Of a stretch of 64,000 bases of DNA, positions 61,066 to 64,000 are shown in pieces. The position numbers and the translations under genes are program-made. Positions within the stretch are counted from its first letter, which is position 1. Each line of letters starts with the position of its first letter. The stretch lies in contig JADFQA010000008.1 of NCBI GenBank assembly GCA_022562055.1, positions 1 to 64,000 on the forward strand. The letters run 5' to 3'. The stretch comes from Acidobacteriota bacterium. Its GTDB lineage: Bacteria > Actinomycetota > Acidimicrobiia > Spongiisociales > UBA5794. The notes under the pieces were generated by a model. That model was not told where the DNA came from. It searched no databases and saw nothing but the letters and a program-made list of their open reading frames with translations.

Positions 61066-61743
61066 ATGACGCGTCTGCCGCTAGATCCACCGCCGACTGC
61101 ACAAGAACGCCGTAATGCTCGTACGATCTTCCGTCGCATAAAGAAGATCTATCCGGTGGCAGCGACGGCCCTTGCTTATGAGAACGCCTGGCAACTTCTG
61201 GTTGCGACTGTCTTGTCAGCCCAAACCACCGACGAGGCGGTCAACAAGGTTTGTTTTGAGTTGTTCGAGCGGTGGCCCACGGCCGATGACCTTGCGCAGG
61301 CGTCGCTCGATGCCGTCGAGCAGGTCGTGTACTCAACTGGCTACTACCGTCAGAAGGCGAAGTCGATTGTGTCGCTTGCCGCAGATGTGGTCGACAAGTT
61401 CAATGGCGAGGTCCCCGACGACCTCGATGCACTCGTAACGCTGCGTGGCGTCGGTCGTAAAACTGCAAGTGTGGTTCTCGCCGAAGTCTGGGATCGCCCG
61501 GCAATCGCAGTCGACACGCATGTGAAGCGCGTGGCGAACCGCGTTGGCATAACTACATACTCGGACCCTGAGATGATCGAGTTTCACCTCAAGGCATTGT
61601 TTCTCAAAAGCGACTGGTCGGGCGTGTCGATGCGTATGATCCAGTTCGGTCGCGACGTCTGCGATGCGAAGCGGCCTCGCTGCTGGGAGTGTCCGCTTGC
61701 GGATCGATGCTCTTACGAATCTAAGGCTCTCGCCCCGGCGTGA
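61066..61743 (+). CDS. nth: Endonuclease III
   Basis: Base-excision-repair glycosylase/AP lyase for oxidised pyrimidines. 225 residues. Helix-hairpin-helix 'LRGVGRKTASVVL' with K132, catalytic D150 in 'VDTHVKRVANR', and a [4Fe-4S] cluster at C199, C206, C209, C215 (spacing 6-2-5). ATG at 61066 is the family start; the frame is open far upstream, opposite xpt. Overlaps the MATE gene by 4 nt. Confidence 0.92.
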   Translation: MTRLPLDPPPTAQERRNARTIFRRIKKIYPVAATALAYENAWQLLVATVLSAQTTDEAVNKVCFELFERWPTADDLAQASLDAVEQVVYSTGYYRQKAKSIVSLAADVVDKFNGEVPDDLDALVTLRGVGRKTASVVLAEVWDRPAIAVDTHVKRVANRVGITTYSDPEMIEFHLKALFLKSDWSGVSMRMIQFGRDVCDAKRPRCWECPLADRCSYESKALAPA

Positions 61744-63098
61744 CCCGACCATGGCACAAGACCGAATTCGACAGCGCAATATCGCGCCTTGCATGGCCTG
61801 CCTTGGGTGCCCTTGCCGCTGACCCGTTGATCAGCCTTGTTGATACGGCGTTTGTTGGCCGCATCGGTACCCCCGAGCTTGCCGCACTCGGGGTTGCGAC
61901 CGCGGTGTTTCTTGTTGCATTCACACTGTTCAACTTTCTGGCGTATGGCACCACTCCGCTCATCGCTGGCGCGCTTGGCCGTGGGGAACGCGAAGAAGCC
62001 GCGGCTTTTGGTGGTCAGGCCGTAGTGGTTGCGGTGGTGTTCGGCGTTGTCGGAGCCGTTGGTCTGCGTGCGTTTGCGCCGTCAATTACCGATCTTATCG
62101 GGGGTGGCGGTGAGACGGCGGCCCTCGCAACGCAGTATGTGACGATCCGGGCTCTCGCGCTGCCCGCCATGCTGGTAGTCACCGCTGGTCACGGCGTGTT
62201 TCGTGGATTTGGCGACACCCGAACGCCGTTGTGGATCACTGTCGCGTTCAATGTCATAAACCTCATCCTCGACCCGCTGCTGATATTCGGTGCTGGGTGG
62301 GGTCTCGGCGGTGCCGCAGTCGCCACGGTTGTTGCGCAATATGTCGGAGCTGGCCTATTCCTTGTGTTCCTCGTGAAGCAGCGAGACGACGGGACGCTCG
62401 TCGACTTCACCCGCCCAGCCTGGCAGTCGGTCAAGGCATTTCTGTCAGTCGGTGGAGCGATTGTCGTGCGGACGACCTCGCTTCTGATCGCCTTCACAGT
62501 TGCAACGGCTGTCGCTGCACGCGTCTCACCGGTTGCAGTAGCGGGCAACCAAGTCATCGGCCAGATATGGTTCTTCCTCGGTTTTGCGGTCGACGCACTG
62601 GCCATTGCGGCGCAGACACTCATCGCCAAAGTGCGTGCAGAGGTCGGTATTCGCTCTGCAAGGGTGCTCACCTTTCGGCTGCTATGGATGGGATTCGTGA
62701 CCGGCGTTTCGTTTTCGCTGCTGCTGATCGCGCTGCGTCCGTGGATCGCGAGATGGTTCACGCAGTCACCGGCTGTACTTCTCGAGGTCGATGCAACCTA
62801 CCCGGTGCTGATATGGCTCATGCCGATCGGCGCAATGGTGTTTGTGTGGGACGGCATTGCGATCGGTTTCACGTCTGTGCGGTTCATTGCAGGCGCAATG
62901 GCCGTTTCGATGGCTATTGCGGTGGCGGTTCTTGGCCAGGTGGAACCACGGGGCTGGGGTCTTCGTGGGGTGTGGTGGGGGATTGCGGCGCTGGTTGTTG
63001 CTCGGGCGGCGGCGTTTGTGGTGTGGCACGCTGTTGGGCCGCTCCGCGAACAAGATCCAGTCCCCGGGTCTCGGGGAGTGAATACACGAGAAACATAG
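61740..63098 (+). CDS. MATE family efflux transporter (DinF-like)
   Basis: Sodium- or proton-coupled multidrug/organic cation exporter of 452 residues with 12 transmembrane helices in two six-helix halves. 'LVDTAFVGRIGTPELAALG' (core VDTAFVGRIGT) near residue 33 is the MATE signature, and 'GLGGAAVATVVAQY' its counterpart. GTG start in the nth stop. Its last 185 nt are overlapped on the other strand by the MFS gene. Confidence 0.87.
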   Translation: MTRPWHKTEFDSAISRLAWPALGALAADPLISLVDTAFVGRIGTPELAALGVATAVFLVAFTLFNFLAYGTTPLIAGALGRGEREEAAAFGGQAVVVAVVFGVVGAVGLRAFAPSITDLIGGGGETAALATQYVTIRALALPAMLVVTAGHGVFRGFGDTRTPLWITVAFNVINLILDPLLIFGAGWGLGGAAVATVVAQYVGAGLFLVFLVKQRDDGTLVDFTRPAWQSVKAFLSVGGAIVVRTTSLLIAFTVATAVAARVSPVAVAGNQVIGQIWFFLGFAVDALAIAAQTLIAKVRAEVGIRSARVLTFRLLWMGFVTGVSFSLLLIALRPWIARWFTQSPAVLLEVDATYPVLIWLMPIGAMVFVWDGIAIGFTSVRFIAGAMAVSMAIAVAVLGQVEPRGWGLRGVWWGIAALVVARAAAFVVWHAVGPLREQDPVPGSRGVNTRET

Positions 63099-64000
63099 CA
63101 ATGACGAGTCCGGCGCCGAGCAGGGAGATCGTCGAAGCCATTCCGTATCGTTCGATTGTTACTCGGCCAATTACGAAGCCGAATATCGAGCCGACAATCG
63201 CGATGTTTGTCAGCCACCCTGAAGCCGACGCCCGCACCCGCGTCGGAAACAACTCAGCTCGGTGAGCGGCGAACGAAGGTGCCAGCATCGACATGCCGAA
63301 CGTTGCGAGGAAGATCGCTGGCGCCAACAGCCACCCGGACGTCACTGTATAGAACGCGATGCCACCAATGAGACCAAACAGCAGGGCGACGATCGTTGTC
63401 GGCCGGCGTCCTATGTTGTCCGACGCTCTCCCACCAAAAAATAGCCCCGACATACCACCGCCAGAGAACACGATGATGAGAAACAACGCCGGGCGCGTGT
63501 CCCAGCTCAGAGTGCCGATCAGTCGCTCAAGAGCGAAGTCAAACGCGGGGGACGCAAAGGCGCCAACGAAGAAGCTGATGCCAGCAAGAGGCCAGAAATG
63601 TCTACTCAGACCAGCCTTTAGCGCCTGCGAGAACGTTACCTTGGTGGAGTACTGCACATACGCCCGGCTTTCTGACAGATACCGATTGAGTATCGGAAAA
63701 ACCAGCAGAGAAAGCGCCGAGATACCGAATAACACCCGGTATCCGTCAAGAGAGCCATCAGCGATTGGGAGTGCCCATAGTGCCAGACCGGTGCCGAGGC
63801 CGCCAAGCACGCTGTAGATTCCCAGCCCGTACCCGCGCAGCGCCGGTGACAACTCCTCGGCAACGATGACAATGGCCAGACCGGCAACCGCAACGATGCC
63901 GATCCGCGCAATGCTCTGACCTACAACGTACGCCGCTACTCCCGGGACCATCGCGGTTATGAGGTTGCCGGCCGGCAGCAACAAGAACGCCATTAGAAGC
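62914..64000 (-). CDS. MFS transporter, N-terminus cut by window edge
   Basis: The visible 362 codons are open to the window edge and lack the true start. At least ten transmembrane helices are visible. 'GGRASDNIGRRPTTIV' is the MFS loop motif between helices 8 and 9, 'AHRAELFPTRVRASASG' follows, and 'SLPETRGL' marks the normal end of a sugar-porter/metabolite-H+ symporter-like protein. A further ~50-residue Pro/Gln-rich tail ('PQTPPPEQQPAPQSP') is encoded antisense to the MATE gene end. Substrate unknown. Confidence 0.82.
   Translation of the reverse strand, partial: LLMAFLLLPAGNLITAMVPGVAAYVVGQSIARIGIVAVAGLAIVIVAEELSPALRGYGLGIYSVLGGLGTGLALWALPIADGSLDGYRVLFGISALSLLVFPILNRYLSESRAYVQYSTKVTFSQALKAGLSRHFWPLAGISFFVGAFASPAFDFALERLIGTLSWDTRPALFLIIVFSGGGMSGLFFGGRASDNIGRRPTTIVALLFGLIGGIAFYTVTSGWLLAPAIFLATFGMSMLAPSFAAHRAELFPTRVRASASGWLTNIAIVGSIFGFVIGRVTIERYGMASTISLLGAGLVIAMFLVYSLPETRGLDLVRGAAQQRATPQTPPPEQQPAPQSPTTPHEDPSPVVPPGQEPPPQ

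Noticed and set aside
1-64000. tRNA, rRNA, CRISPR or insertion sequence
   Set aside because: Reading both strands showed no convincing T-loop/acceptor pairing in intergenic gaps, no regularly spaced repeats beyond those listed, and no intact transposase.

Overview
The window reads as chromosomal DNA of a moderately high-GC actinobacterium, possibly from the Acidimicrobiia. Supporting traits are a division cluster with sepF, yggT and a DivIVA-like gene but no ftsA; a MurE with the meso-diaminopimelate motif DNPR; a translational ileS T-box; DUF3040 and RNHCP proteins; and many genes whose start codon lies 6-7 nt behind a TANNNT -10 element with no Shine-Dalgarno (leaderless). Species cannot be fixed from the sequence alone. 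No rRNA, tRNA, CRISPR array or intact insertion sequence was seen.

Layout. 1-3925 is a scarred edge of a surface-glycan locus: a truncated sulfotransferase and a truncated methyltransferase abut, followed by an intact FkbM methyltransferase and a DegT aminotransferase. Two diverged copies of an ~80-bp direct repeat flank the first 2.6 kb. 4.1-8.7 kb carries small metabolic genes (SRPBCC, ROK glucokinase, DUF1232, alanine-type aminotransferase, threonine aldolase). 8.7-13 kb is a complete type II fatty-acid operon (fabD-fabH-fabG-acpP-fabF). 13-17.6 kb holds membrane proteins, a lipoprotein, a histidine phosphatase, DNA polymerase IV, DUF3040 and a MerR regulator. 17.6-22.1 kb (minus) is a MoxR ATPase / DUF58 / transglutaminase operon. 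22.2-26.6 kb holds two unknown proteins, a catalytically dead serine-recombinase-like protein, an HNH protein, a secreted protein and a universal stress protein.

26.8-45.4 kb is the division and cell wall (dcw) cluster: mraZ-rsmH-ftsL-ftsI-murE-murF-mraY-murD-ftsW-murG-murC-murB-ftsQ-ftsZ-pgeF-yggS-sepF-yggT-divIVA-like. Most neighbours overlap by 1-4 nt, so they are probably co-transcribed and translationally coupled. It starts behind a phased array of MraZ boxes, and rsmH has its whole ribosome-binding site inside a perfect 19-bp inverted repeat.

45.4-58 kb holds convergent ileS (with a T-box leader), then DUF167, lspA, rluD, pfkA, dnaE and a double-domain ThyX. 58-64 kb holds small membrane proteins and a lipoprotein, an RNHCP zinc protein with xanthine phosphoribosyltransferase, endonuclease III with a MATE exporter, and an MFS transporter cut by the window edge.

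The items most worth a second look are the rsmH leader hairpin, the extended MraZ array, the ThyX protein whose signature motif is split between its two halves, the dead recombinase, the leaderless promoter module including back-to-back xpt/nth promoters, and the MFS tail that reads antisense through the MATE gene.
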